DNA of 47,340 nucleotides, from positions 1 through 47,340 of the forward strand of contig JAICTV010000013.1 of NCBI GenBank assembly GCA_025936175.1, written 5' to 3'. Numbering within the stretch: the stretch's first letter is position 1; each line of letters begins with the position of its first letter. Shown piece after piece: positions 1 through 8,139 of this stretch. This DNA comes from Phycisphaerae bacterium. GTDB taxonomy: Bacteria; Planctomycetota; Phycisphaerae; Tepidisphaerales; Tepidisphaeraceae. Under the pieces are notes generated by a model that saw only the letters and a list, made by a program, of their open reading frames with translations, made no database searches and was not told the DNA's origin. The position numbers and the translations under genes were made by a program.

Positions 1-2
1 AG

Positions 3-533
3 AACAACCGCGACGAGGTACCGCTCGGCTATCGCACCGCGGACAAGCAGTTCAACTCGATGGTCTGGTCGGCGACGACGCAGCAATACGTGATCTTCGG
101 CCTGCTCTACCGCGCGGGGCTGATGAAATCGCCCGCGGCGTTTTATTGCCCTTCGGAAAACAATCAGCAGTCGATGTACAACTCGCCGATCAATCCCTGG
201 CCGCCGGGAAGCGACGGCCAGACGCCCGCGACCAACGGCTACTGCGGCTACGCCTGCCGGCCCGATGTGAATATCGACGACGCCGTCGCCGGCAATGTGC
301 CGTTCCCCAAACTCTATCGCTTCCGCAACCTCGCGATCCTTTCGGATCTGACGGCGACGCCCGAGCGCGTCTCCACGCGACACAACAGGGGGATCAACGT
401 CCTGTGGGGCCACGGCGGCGCGCGCGGGGTCGAGCGCGCGACCTTCAACGATCCTCTGAACCAGTGCCCGGTGTTGAATAAGGCGTACAACGCGTATCAA
501 GATCAGATCTGGCGGATTCTCGATCCGCAATGA
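3..533 (+). CDS. Prepilin-like H-x9-DG-type protein, C-terminal part (5' end outside window)
   Basis: The reading frame is open from the first complete codon, so the N-terminus, including any prepilin methylation helix, lies upstream of the window. The visible 176 residues contain a CPSE segment, a run of Tyr/Gly/Pro-rich loops, and then AILSDL followed by HNRGINVLWGHGG. This matches the layout of planctomycete type II pseudopilin-like proteins, which end in a conserved His-x9-Asp-Gly segment. Here the pair after the nine residues is His-Gly rather than Asp-Gly. These proteins are exported and thought to assemble through type II/IV pilus-like machinery; the individual function is unknown. It is convergent with the metal ATPase downstream, with 19 bp between them. 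The family call rests on the C-terminal pattern only. Confidence 0.6.
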   Translation, partial: NNRDEVPLGYRTADKQFNSMVWSATTQQYVIFGLLYRAGLMKSPAAFYCPSENNQQSMYNSPINPWPPGSDGQTPATNGYCGYACRPDVNIDDAVAGNVPFPKLYRFRNLAILSDLTATPERVSTRHNRGINVLWGHGGARGVERATFNDPLNQCPVLNKAYNAYQDQIWRILDPQ

Positions 534-552
534 CGTGTTGGGGAGCAGAGGC

Positions 553-2799
553 CTATCGCGGCTTGTACATGAGAATTCGCATCGCGTTCAGCACCACGAC
601 GACGGTCGAGCCTTCGTGGAACAGCACCGCGACGCCGAGGTAGGTGTATCCCAGCGCCGCCAGCGGCGCGAGCACCGCGATCACGCCCAGGGCGATCACC
701 AGGTTCTGCTCGATGATCCGCCGGCTGTAGCGCGAGAGGCCGATCGCGTCGGGCAGCTTGGCGAGATCGTCGGCCATGAGCGCGACGTCGGCGGTTTCGA
801 TGGCGACGTCCGTTCCCGCGCCGCCCATCGCGATGCCCACCGTCGCCGTCGCCAGCGCGGGCGCATCGTTCACCCCGTCGCCCACCATCGCCACGCCGCC
901 GTATTTCGTTTCGAGCAGCTTGACCAGCTCGAGTTTGTTCTCCGGCAGCAGCTCGGCGTGATGCTCGTCGATGCCGATCTGAGCGGCGATCGCCGCGGCG
1001 ACGGGAGCCTTATCGCCCGTGAGCATGATCGTCCGACGGATGCCCATGCGATGCAGCCGCTGAATCGTCTCGCCCGCGTTGAGCCGCGGCGTGTCGGACA
1101 ATCCGATCACGCCGATCGGACGATCGTCGATGCCGACGACGACGGTGCTCTTTCCCTCATGTGCGAGCCGGCCGATCGTGTCGGTCAGCAGTGCGGCATC
1201 ACCGTTGAGGGCCGTAAACATCTCGGCGCGCCCGACGGAGATAACATGCCCGCCGACCGTCGCGCGCACGCCTTGTCCGGCGGCCTGCTGAGCATCAATC
1301 GCGTCGGCGATTCCGTAACCGTGCGATCGCGCCTCACCGACGATCGCGACGGCAAGCGGGTGCGTCGACCCCTTCTCCACCGCCGCCGCAAGGGAGAGTA
1401 TCCTCTCCGCGGTCATAAAGGGGTCACTTCCCATTTTGTCCGCGGTCATAAAGGGAAGTGACCCCTTTTTGACCGCAGCCGGGAGTGAATCGAGCGGCAG
1501 CACGTCCGTCACCGTCGGCCGGCCCTGCGTGAGCGTGCCGGTCTTGTCGAAGCAGACCACCCGCACGCGGCCGAGGTTCTCGAGGTGCACGCCGCCCTTC
1601 ACCAGCACGCCGATCTTCGCCGCCCGCGCGATGCCGCTGAGAACCGCCGCCGGCGTTCCGATCGCCAGTGCGCACGGCGACGCCGCCGTGAGGAACGCCA
1701 TCGCACGATAAAACCACGTCCCCCAGAATCCGCCGTGCGCGAGCGGCGGGACAAAGATGAGCAGCGCGGTGCCGACCAGCACGACCGGGACGTACCACTT
1801 CTCGACGCGATCGGTGAACACCTGCGTCGGCGATTTGGTAGCCTGCGCTTCCTGGACCAACGTAACGATCCTGGCGAGTGTGCTCTCGGCGGCGAGCTTG
1901 GTCGTCTTCACGGTCAACAACCCTTCGCCGTTGATCGTGCCCGCGAAGACAGCCGAGCCGATGACTTTCTCGACCGGCGCAGACTCGCCGGTGATCGGAG
2001 ACTGATCGATCGCGGAGGCCCCGCTCACGACGACGCCGTCGCAGGGCAGCCGATCGAAGGGCCGGACGACGACGTTGTCGCCGATCGCGAGATCCTCGAT
2101 GCGAACAAGCCGCTCCTTGCCGTCAGCGTCACGTCGCGTCGCCGTGTCCGGCGCAAGCCTTGCCAGCGCCTCGATCGCCTTGCGCGCCCGGTCCATCGCC
2201 AACTCTTCACCCGCCCCGCCGAGCGCGAACAGGACCAGCAGCAGCGTCCCTTCCTCGTAGTGTCCCAGCGCCGCCGCGCCGAACGCGGCGGCGAACATCA
2301 GCACGTCGATGTCGAACTTGAACTCGCGCAACACATGGAGCGTGTCGATCGCGGTGTACCATCCGGCGATGATGAAGCCGGCAAAGACCGACGCGAGCCG
2401 CAGCCACGGCGGCCCGTCGACCGCCCGCGTGATGGTCGCGACCATCAGCAGGAGCGCGCCGACCAACGCCATCGCCAGCTTGTGATGCGTCAGGATCAGC
2501 TCGCGCAGCCGCTCGATCGACTTGCGATCCTTCGGCGGCTCCGCCTGGCGCGGGCCGCCTTCGCGCAGATGAAAGCCCAGCTCGTCTAATCTCCGGGCGA
2601 TTTCCGGGAGGGCGCAGCGCGAGCGATCGAATTCGACGCTGAGGGATGCCGCGGCGAAGCTGGCGCGGGCGGTGACGCCGGGCAGCCTGGCCAGAACCGA
2701 CTCGACCAGCCGCTCGCTGCGCTGCGACACCATTCCTTCGACGCCCAGCACGACGCGGGCGCGATTTTCGTTCGGGCTGAAGGTCGTCGCTGTGGTCAT
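553..2799 (-). CDS. P1B-type heavy-metal transporting ATPase (SPC type)
   Basis: This 748-residue inner-membrane ATPase should export a divalent transition metal. In order there is a degenerate HMA-like domain (about residues 10-75; the GMxCxxC metal site reads GMVSQRS, so its cysteines are gone), paired N-terminal membrane helices, the actuator TGES, the membrane motif SPCALAIGTPAA, the phosphorylation site DKTGTLT (Asp near 418), the nucleotide-domain HP motif STHPLA, GDGVNDAPAL, and a last helix with HEGST. SPC together with HEG(G/S)T is the signature of the P1B-4 subgroup, linked to Co, Zn or Fe export, rather than the CPC Cu/Zn/Cd groups. Residues about 442-464, between the phosphorylation site and the HP motif, are encoded by a palindromic repeat inserted in frame. 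It is divergent from the thioredoxin gene. Substrate is inferred; the family is secure. Confidence 0.93.
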   Translation of the reverse strand: MTTATTFSPNENRARVVLGVEGMVSQRSERLVESVLARLPGVTARASFAAASLSVEFDRSRCALPEIARRLDELGFHLREGGPRQAEPPKDRKSIERLRELILTHHKLAMALVGALLLMVATITRAVDGPPWLRLASVFAGFIIAGWYTAIDTLHVLREFKFDIDVLMFAAAFGAAALGHYEEGTLLLVLFALGGAGEELAMDRARKAIEALARLAPDTATRRDADGKERLVRIEDLAIGDNVVVRPFDRLPCDGVVVSGASAIDQSPITGESAPVEKVIGSAVFAGTINGEGLLTVKTTKLAAESTLARIVTLVQEAQATKSPTQVFTDRVEKWYVPVVLVGTALLIFVPPLAHGGFWGTWFYRAMAFLTAASPCALAIGTPAAVLSGIARAAKIGVLVKGGVHLENLGRVRVVCFDKTGTLTQGRPTVTDVLPLDSLPAAVKKGSLPFMTADKMGSDPFMTAERILSLAAAVEKGSTHPLAVAIVGEARSHGYGIADAIDAQQAAGQGVRATVGGHVISVGRAEMFTALNGDAALLTDTIGRLAHEGKSTVVVGIDDRPIGVIGLSDTPRLNAGETIQRLHRMGIRRTIMLTGDKAPVAAAIAAQIGIDEHHAELLPENKLELVKLLETKYGGVAMVGDGVNDAPALATATVGIAMGGAGTDVAIETADVALMADDLAKLPDAIGLSRYSRRIIEQNLVIALGVIAVLAPLAALGYTYLGVAVLFHEGSTVVVVLNAMRILMYKPR
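1409..1476. repeat. Palindromic REP-like element inside the ATPase gene
   Basis: Positions 1409-1432 and 1453-1476 form a 24-bp inverted repeat with one mismatch (core aaaggggtcacttccc), separated by 20 bp. The left arm's outer part, ccgcggtcataaagg, is also repeated directly at about 1439-1453. Read on the minus strand it stays in frame and encodes AVKKGSLPFMTADKMGSDPF and a few more residues, with FMTA occurring twice. The KGS(D/L)PFMTA peptide is one I recall as common in planctomycete open frames, which fits a dispersed element rather than conserved protein sequence. Confidence 0.85.
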
Positions 2800-2854
2800 T
2801 CGCTCGGATCGATTCTACGATTGCGGCGGCGGCGAAACAGCGCGCCGGTTAACT

Positions 2855-3373
2855 GTGACCGAATCTCAGCCCAAACCTCCGCAGTCCAGCGCGTTCCGCC
2901 CGCTGATCGTGATCTTCCTGCTTTTCGCGGGCGTCGCGGGAGTTACGGCGTTTTCAAGATGGCACGTGGCGCCGGAACTGGTGGACTGGTCCGACAGCTT
3001 CAGCGTCGCGCGCGAAAGAGCGCGGACGGAACACAAGCCAATCCTGCTTTACTTCACCGCGAGCTGGTGCGGCCCGTGCCAGGAGATGCGGCGAAGCGTC
3101 TGGACCGACCAACGCATCGCCGATGCGCTGTCGGCGTACGTCACCGTCCGCATTGACATCGACAAGCAAGGCGATCTGGCGCGGCAGTATCACACCGAAT
3201 CGATCCCGCAGTTCTTCCTGATGGATGAAGACGGGAACATCCAGCGCAGCGAGACCGGCGCGATGGACGCGGATCAATTCCTGGCGTGGCTCGCGAAGGC
3301 GACCGCGTCTTCGCCCCCGCTTCACTCCGAGATCGAACTCGCCCGCTCTGCCGCCACGGGTTCGTCGACGTGA
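2855..3373 (+). CDS. Membrane-anchored thioredoxin-like protein
   Basis: The 172-residue protein begins with a short cytoplasmic stretch, one membrane helix (about residues 15-35) and then a thioredoxin fold with the active site WCGPC and the cis-Pro region SIPQFFLMDEDG. The fold faces the periplasm if the helix is a signal anchor. It probably reduces or rearranges disulfides, or acts like DsbD-gamma/thioredoxin_7 proteins that accept a C-terminal cargo. I chose GTG at 2855 because the frame upstream would run through the divergent ATPase coding region and encodes arginine-rich, non-protein-like sequence. Its last 52 bp overlap the convergent methyltransferase gene. Family confident; partner unknown. 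Confidence 0.85.
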   Translation: MTESQPKPPQSSAFRPLIVIFLLFAGVAGVTAFSRWHVAPELVDWSDSFSVARERARTEHKPILLYFTASWCGPCQEMRRSVWTDQRIADALSAYVTVRIDIDKQGDLARQYHTESIPQFFLMDEDGNIQRSETGAMDADQFLAWLAKATASSPPLHSEIELARSAATGSST

Positions 3374-4104
3374 AGCAGCCCGATGCCCGCCCACTGCTGG
3401 TCCGCGGTTTCCAGCAGTTCTTCGCACCGCCATTTCGCCTTCAGCTCGTTCCAGAACGGCCGAACCTTGTTGAGCGGGTCGACCTGCCGCGGCGCGATGT
3501 CGTGGAAGGCGATCAGCCCGCCGCTGCGGACGAGCGGGCCGTACATCGCAAAGTCCCGCTTGATGCCGTCGTAGGTGTGGTCGCCGTCGAGCAGAAGGAA
3601 GTCGATCGGTTCGCCGCCGAGTGAGCGTTTCACCGCCTCCAGCGACCGCTGCTCGTGCGAGTCGTCCTGCAGCAGTTCAATGGACTGCCCGTCGACGGCG
3701 AAGGCCTGGTACATCGGCCGCTTCCACAAGGGATACCCGCCGCCGAACTCCCCGCCGGGCAGGTCAAGGCTGAGCAATTTCGCGTCGGGAGCGGCAACGC
3801 GCGTGAAGAGGAACAGGGTGCCGCCGTTGGCCGTGCCGATCTCCATCACCCGCCGCGGCCGCAGCGCCTGCACGCGCGCCAGCAGCTCGCGGATCTCCGA
3901 GCGGACCTGAATCGGGCGGATGATGCGATGGCAGGTGTTGAAGGAGAAGTCGAGCAGAGCGTCGAGGTCGGCGAAGGTGGGCTTGCGCGCCAGCTTGCGT
4001 TTGGCGCAGAGGGTACCCAGCGTGTGCTGCATCGCCTTGCGTGCCGCCCCGCCGACGCCTTGCGAGCGCAGCAGGTTCATCGCCTTCTTAATGGTGACCG
4101 ACAC
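3322..4104 (-). CDS. Class I SAM-dependent methyltransferase (Methyltransf_24/CmcI-like)
   Basis: The 260-residue protein has a Rossmann methyltransferase core: motif I is VMEIGTANGGTLFLF (about residue 90), the acidic loop is LSLDLPGG, and a later strand is IDFLLLDGDHTYDGIKRDF, followed by GGLIAFHDI. The D-G-D-H-T-Y-D pattern with the following HD is typical of the CmcI/rhamnosyl O-methyltransferase and Methyltransf_24 groups, which often modify sugars or small molecules. It is the last gene of the nuoD-to-nuoF operon, 10 bp after nuoF, and its 3' end overlaps the thioredoxin gene by 52 bp on the other strand. The acceptor cannot be told from sequence; a glycan is plausible given the FkbM gene in the same operon. 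Confidence 0.8.
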   Translation of the reverse strand: MSVTIKKAMNLLRSQGVGGAARKAMQHTLGTLCAKRKLARKPTFADLDALLDFSFNTCHRIIRPIQVRSEIRELLARVQALRPRRVMEIGTANGGTLFLFTRVAAPDAKLLSLDLPGGEFGGGYPLWKRPMYQAFAVDGQSIELLQDDSHEQRSLEAVKRSLGGEPIDFLLLDGDHTYDGIKRDFAMYGPLVRSGGLIAFHDIAPRQVDPLNKVRPFWNELKAKWRCEELLETADQQWAGIGLLHVDEPVAAERASSISE

Positions 4105-4114
4105 GCCAAGCCCC

Positions 4115-5467
4115 CTAGCGGGTGTTGCTGCCCATCGGCGTGAGCACGTTCAGACTGCCGCGCTTGATCGTCAGCGGGACCGTCTCAATCGGCGCCTCGG
4201 GGCAGCGCGCCGCGAACTCCTCGTAGAACTTGTTGATGAACGTCCGCGTCGCCCACGCCGTACCGTCCGCCAGGCCGCAGATCGTCGTGCCGGGCATGAT
4301 GCCCATCGTCTTTTCCAGTTCGAGGAGCATCTCCAGGTCTTTGGCGCGCCCGCCGCCGTCCACGATGCGGTCGAGGATCTTGCGCATCCAAGCGCTTCCT
4401 TCGCGGCAGGGCGTGCACTGGCCGCAGCTCTCGTGGGCGTAGAAGCGGACGCAGTTGCGCAGCGCGGCGACCATGTCTGTGTGCTCGTTCATGACGATCA
4501 TGCCCGCGGTGCCGAGTCCGAGGCAGCCGCCGCGGAAACGCACGTCGTCGAAATCGAGCTTGATGTCGAGCTGCGTCGGACCGAGCACGCCCATCGAGAT
4601 CCCGCCGCAGATCGCCGCCTTGTATTTGCCGCCCTTCATCCCGCCGGCCATGTCGATCGACTGTTGCAGCGTGATGCCGAGTTCGTTCTCGTACACGCCG
4701 GGCTTGTTGAGGTGTCCGCTCATGCCGAAAAGTTTCGGACCCGGCGACGAGGGCGTGCCCATCGTCTTAAACCACGCGGGGCCTTTCTCGATGATCGGCG
4801 GGACGAGGCAGAGCGTCTCGACGTTGTTGATGACCGTCGGCCGCGCGAACGCCCCCGCGATCGCCGGGAACGGCGGCTTATTGCGCGGCCAGCCGCGCTT
4901 GCCTTCGAGCGATTCGAGCAGTCCCGTCTCTTCGCCGCAGATGTAAGCACCGGCGCCGCGATGCACGTAGCACTCGAGCTTGCACTGCGAGCCGAAGATC
5001 CCCTGCTGGCCGAAGACTTTGTTGTCGTACGCTTCCTTGATCGCGTTCTCGAGCGCCTTCGCCTGGCGGTGGTATTCGCCGCGGATGTAGATGTAGGCGA
5101 CGTCGCACTGCGTCGCGATGGAGGCAATGGCGATGCCTTCGAGCAGCGAGTGCGGGTCGTAGTCCATCAGATAACGGTCTTTGAACGTCCCCGGCTCCGA
5201 TTCGTCGGCGTTCACCGCGAGATAGTGCGGCCCCTTCTTTTCCTTCGGAATGAACGACCACTTCTGTCCCGCCGAGAATCCCGCTCCGCCGCGGCCGCGC
5301 AGGCCCGAGTCGATCACCGTCTTGATGATCTCGTCCGCCTTCATGTCCAGCACCTTGCGCAGCGACGCGTAGCCGCCGGTCTTGGCGTAGTCGTCGTAGC
5401 CGACGAGCTTGCGTTGGCTGGGATCGAGGGGAATGCGCTTGGTGAGGACGGGTTCGTTAAACGCCAT
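4115..5467 (-). CDS. nuoF: NADH-quinone oxidoreductase subunit F
   Basis: NuoF carries the FMN and the first 4Fe-4S cluster of the NADH-dehydrogenase arm of complex I and takes hydride from NADH. The 450-residue product has the NADH glycine loop GRGGAGFSAGQKW (about residue 70), the FMN segment NADESEPGTFKDR, GAYICGEETGLLESLEG, and the C-terminal cluster ligands ESCGQCTPCREG followed by the distal Cys in TTICGLADG. I chose ATG at 5467 because the product then begins MAFNEPVLTKRIPL, like family members; the frame is open a further 17 codons upstream. It is separated from nuoE by four other genes in the same operon, 76 bp after the FkbM gene. No nuoG follows. Confidence 0.97.
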   Translation of the reverse strand: MAFNEPVLTKRIPLDPSQRKLVGYDDYAKTGGYASLRKVLDMKADEIIKTVIDSGLRGRGGAGFSAGQKWSFIPKEKKGPHYLAVNADESEPGTFKDRYLMDYDPHSLLEGIAIASIATQCDVAYIYIRGEYHRQAKALENAIKEAYDNKVFGQQGIFGSQCKLECYVHRGAGAYICGEETGLLESLEGKRGWPRNKPPFPAIAGAFARPTVINNVETLCLVPPIIEKGPAWFKTMGTPSSPGPKLFGMSGHLNKPGVYENELGITLQQSIDMAGGMKGGKYKAAICGGISMGVLGPTQLDIKLDFDDVRFRGGCLGLGTAGMIVMNEHTDMVAALRNCVRFYAHESCGQCTPCREGSAWMRKILDRIVDGGGRAKDLEMLLELEKTMGIMPGTTICGLADGTAWATRTFINKFYEEFAARCPEAPIETVPLTIKRGSLNVLTPMGSNTR

Positions 5468-5543
5468 GGCGAGGGAAATAGTAGCGAGATCGAAAAGGCG
5501 GGCAACCTGTCCAATCAATGGCCGGGCTTGCCGTGCCGACGAT

Positions 5544-6338
5544 TTACCGCTTGCGCCGGCCGTTGATGATGCAGCCTTGGGCGTCGTCCTGCTTCATTAC
5601 GACGTCGAAGCCTTCGTTGCGCACCAGGTTGATGAAGTCGTCGCGCTGCCGCCCGGCCGGCGCGTGGACTTCCATGGCCACCTGCTGCGCCATTGCCAGC
5701 AGTTTGCTCCCCGGCCTGAACAGTTCGAACTCGCTCCCCTCAATGTCGCACTTGATCAGGTTGATCTTCGACAGGTTGAAGCGACGGATGAACTCGTCTT
5801 CCGAAAGGTACTCGTTCTGAATGCCGCTCTCGGTGGCGACCATGTCGCGCTGGAACTGCGTTTCGCCGCCGATGAAGGCGCTGCAGATATCGCAGCGATT
5901 TTCCCACCCGTCGTTGATCTCGAGCAGGTGGCGGATGCGTTCGCAGTCGCTGACCCGCGGTTCAACGCAGACGCAGCGCGTGTCGGGATGCATGCCCAGC
6001 GCCAGCGCGGTAAAGAAGCCGCGGTTCGCCCCGAGATCGAGGACGACGCCGGCGGGCGCGATCTCGATGTATCCCCCGTTCGTGTAGACGTCGCGGACCC
6101 AGACTTCGCGGATCGAGGAGATCGCGTACGGATCCTCGATCTTCGCCCGCGCGCCGCGAAGCTTCGGGTAGAAAGGGCCGCTTCCCATCCCCCGATCCGC
6201 GGACTGGAGGGTGCGCGTCCTGATGCACGTTCGCGCGTGCAACGCGATCTGCATCAGCCAACGCAGCGCCACTCCGACCCCGCACACACGCGCCAGCCCG
6301 AGGAAATCGCGAACCACCGTTCGAAAGATCCGACCCAT
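5544..6338 (-). CDS. FkbM-family methyltransferase
   Basis: This 264-residue protein has the FkbM O-methyltransferase core: GVVLDLGANRGFFTALAL (SAM motif I, about residue 95), VCVEPRVSDCERIRHLL, and the diagnostic LIKCDIEGSEFELF with the IEG.E signature near residue 200. FkbM-like enzymes methylate hydroxyl groups on sugars, polyketides or surface glycans. The N-terminal 80 residues contain a short hydrophobic stretch (LGLARVCGVGVALRWLMQIAL) and may bind the membrane. It sits in the nuoDEF operon, 37 bp after the small gene at 6376-6588 and 76 bp before nuoF. Nothing suggests a role in complex I; co-transcription with envelope modification genes is more likely. Confidence 0.88.
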   Translation of the reverse strand: MGRIFRTVVRDFLGLARVCGVGVALRWLMQIALHARTCIRTRTLQSADRGMGSGPFYPKLRGARAKIEDPYAISSIREVWVRDVYTNGGYIEIAPAGVVLDLGANRGFFTALALGMHPDTRCVCVEPRVSDCERIRHLLEINDGWENRCDICSAFIGGETQFQRDMVATESGIQNEYLSEDEFIRRFNLSKINLIKCDIEGSEFELFRPGSKLLAMAQQVAMEVHAPAGRQRDDFINLVRNEGFDVVMKQDDAQGCIINGRRKR

Positions 6339-6375
6339 TCAATTCTGTTCCGATGGCACGACGCGCTGAAACGAC

Positions 6376-6588
6376 TTAATTCGGTAATCGTTTGCCGTCG
6401 TCGCGGACGACTTCATCGATGATTGTCCGTCGCAGTTTCTCCTCCGGCCGGTCAGGGAGCGTCGCTTCCTGAACGGTCGTTTTTTTGTACACGATCTTAG
6501 GCTGCGCCACATCCTTGCCGGCGGCGCCTTTGACGTAGCCGATCTGGCGTCCGAGCCATCCGAAGAGACTCTTCGACTTCTTTGCCAT
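6376..6588 (-). CDS. Small conserved-looking protein of unknown function (70 aa)
   Basis: A 70-residue basic protein starting MAKKSKSLFGWLGRQIGYVK, with an amphipathic N-terminal half and a charged C-terminal half ending RRTIIDEVVRDDGKRLPN. No catalytic motif or membrane segment is visible. It lies 4 bp after the 92-residue gene and 37 bp before the FkbM gene, so it is very likely translated as part of the nuo operon. I do not recognise the family. The tight spacing and ordinary amino-acid composition support a real gene. Confidence 0.6.
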   Translation of the reverse strand: MAKKSKSLFGWLGRQIGYVKGAAGKDVAQPKIVYKKTTVQEATLPDRPEEKLRRTIIDEVVRDDGKRLPN

Positions 6589-6592
6589 CGCT

Positions 6593-6871
6593 TCAGTCGA
6601 CCGTCACGTCGAACTCGCGTTTCGCCTGGTGAATCGCGTCTTCGCGCGTTCCGTGCCACGAATCTCCGATGAATCCGCCGGAGGCGTCGAAGCGATGAAG
6701 CACCCACGCGCCCGACATCCCCGGCTCGAGGACGAGCCGGCTCACCAATCCTCCCGCGGCCGGCTTGAGTCCGACACCCCGCGGCGCGCCCAGGTTCATC
6801 GCCGCGTGCGGCAGGCAATCGTTGCTCGCCGGCATGGGCTTGGGAAGATTGACGACGATCTTCGACATCAT
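6593..6871 (-). CDS. Small protein of unknown function (92 aa)
   Basis: A 92-residue soluble protein. The C-terminal half, WVLHRFDASGGFIGDSWHG followed by TREDAIHQAKREFDV, looks like a compact alpha/beta module in which a beta-hairpin is followed by a helix, as in small proteins that decorate larger enzymes. The N-terminus is rich in proline and small residues (LPKPMPASNDCLPHAAMNLG). Its start overlaps the stop of the phosphatase-like gene by 4 bp (ATGA), indicating translational coupling. I do not recognise a family and assign no function. Confidence 0.6.
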   Translation of the reverse strand: MMSKIVVNLPKPMPASNDCLPHAAMNLGAPRGVGLKPAAGGLVSRLVLEPGMSGAWVLHRFDASGGFIGDSWHGTREDAIHQAKREFDVTVD

Positions 6872-7512
6872 TCCTGTCCGACCGGTAATCCCTCGGGCAC
6901 CGCACCAGTCACCGGATCATAGACTTCGATAAACCGCTTCACATCCCCCACCGTCCGCTGGCTGTGCCCGAACGTCAGCATCTGCTCGATGCACTTTTCC
7001 TTCGCCCATCCGAGCACGCTCCGCTGATACGCCGCTACCATCATGCCCGTCCGACGGACGCCTTGAGCGCAATGCACGAGAATCGGCTGGTTCTGCTTGC
7101 CTGCCACCACGGACAGGAAGTGGCGGACATCCTCAGAACTCGGCCACCCGCCCAGCTTCACCGGGATTCGCTCGATTTTCACGCCGTTGCGCGCGCACCA
7201 CTCGACTTCCGCCGCGAGCTCCGGCTTACGCGTGTCCGCCAGCTCGGTGTCATCAATCAGGCAGACGACCGTCTTGATCTTGCCGCACTGAATCGCGTGG
7301 CTGAACTCCCGCACGCCCCGATTGCCGGATCGATAGAGCACGCCTGGATCGACGACGGCGAAGTGATAGGTCTGCCACTTTGCCCACCAAAGTGCGCCGC
7401 CTGCGAGCACGACCGCGACGATTGCTAACGCGATCGGCAGCACGAGACGACGAGCCTTAGTGGCCACCTTCGTCCCAGGTAATCGTCGGGTCTTTGTAAT
7501 CAGCCGGATCAT
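6868..7512 (-). CDS. Membrane-anchored dual-specificity/tyrosine phosphatase-like protein
   Basis: The 214-residue protein has one N-terminal membrane helix (LVLPIALAIVAVVLAGGALWW, about residues 24-44) and then a phosphatase fold whose P-loop reads HCAQGVRRTG, a complete CX5R signature with the catalytic Cys and Arg. Upstream, LYRSGNRG and VVCLIDD match the start of bacterial DSP/tyrosine phosphatase-like domains. It should hydrolyse phospho-tyrosine, phospho-serine/threonine or a phospho-lipid/sugar on the outer side of the membrane. The ATG at 7512 overlaps nuoE by 56 bp; a GTG at 7467 would reduce that to 11 bp and still keep the helix. It is between nuoE and nuoF in one operon. Confidence 0.82.
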   Translation of the reverse strand: MIRLITKTRRLPGTKVATKARRLVLPIALAIVAVVLAGGALWWAKWQTYHFAVVDPGVLYRSGNRGVREFSHAIQCGKIKTVVCLIDDTELADTRKPELAAEVEWCARNGVKIERIPVKLGGWPSSEDVRHFLSVVAGKQNQPILVHCAQGVRRTGMMVAAYQRSVLGWAKEKCIEQMLTFGHSQRTVGDVKRFIEVYDPVTGAVPEGLPVGQE

Positions 7513-8032
7513 CCGGCAGCTTGTTCAGCACATCAGCGAGCTTCTCCGGCGTGAGGTTCTCGTGCAGCACTTCGTTCACCAGCGCCACCGGCGCGGTGCC
7601 GCAGGAGCCGAGACATTCCAACTCGACGAGCGTAAACCGCCCGTCCGCCGTCGTCTCGCCGACCTCGATCCCCAGTTTCTCCTCGACCTCCCGGGTGAGC
7701 TGCTTCGACGCGCAGATCTCGCACGAGAGCGACCGGCAGACCTGGATGAGATACTTCCCCTTGGGCTTGAGCCAGTACTCCTCGTAGAACGTCGCCGTAT
7801 CCATCACCTCGGCCGGCGAGATCTCGAGGAACTCGGCAACTTCTTCCAGCGCCGCGATGGGAATCCAGTTGTAGGTGTGCTGGATGGCGTGCAACGTCGG
7901 CAGGAGACAGGCGCGCTTGGTCGGATAGCGCGGAAAATACCTCTTCGCGATGTCGATCTTCAGATCGTCGGTCAGGTACTTTGTGCCCTTCTCGACGACG
8001 GCGTTTCGGCGATCTTCAGCAATCCAAGCCAT
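7457..8032 (-). CDS. nuoE: NADH-quinone oxidoreductase subunit E
   Basis: NuoE holds the off-path 2Fe-2S cluster N1a and packs against NuoF in the NADH arm of complex I. The 191-residue product has the helical N-terminal half with RYPTKRACLLPTLHAIQH and then the thioredoxin-like half with ligands in CRSLSCE (C-x4-C) and ECLGSCGTAP (C-x3-C). It follows nuoD by 107 bp, and its 3' end overlaps the phosphatase gene. NuoF, its direct partner, comes four genes later. Family identity is secure. Confidence 0.96.
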   Translation of the reverse strand: MAWIAEDRRNAVVEKGTKYLTDDLKIDIAKRYFPRYPTKRACLLPTLHAIQHTYNWIPIAALEEVAEFLEISPAEVMDTATFYEEYWLKPKGKYLIQVCRSLSCEICASKQLTREVEEKLGIEVGETTADGRFTLVELECLGSCGTAPVALVNEVLHENLTPEKLADVLNKLPDDPADYKDPTITWDEGGH

Positions 8033-8139
8033 TTTTGCCCCAGCAATCGTTCCGCTTCAGCCGTTTCTGCGCCGCACATTCTGCGATTCGGCCAATTCTG
8101 CGGCGCAAACAACGCCGCTTCGGCGGCCATCGGCGCGAT

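Noticed and set aside
535-1461. Long plus-strand open frame opposite the metal ATPase
   Set aside because: It is rich in Arg and His, has no family pattern, and is a GC-rich antisense shadow of a gene with all P-type ATPase motifs.
1409-1476. The ATPase insert as evidence of a pseudogene
   Set aside because: The frame is kept and all catalytic motifs on both sides are intact, so the gene is likely functional.
2672-2854. Upstream extension of the thioredoxin-like protein
   Set aside because: The extra N-terminus lies over the divergent ATPase coding sequence, is Arg/Ser-rich, and would place the membrane helix far from the start.
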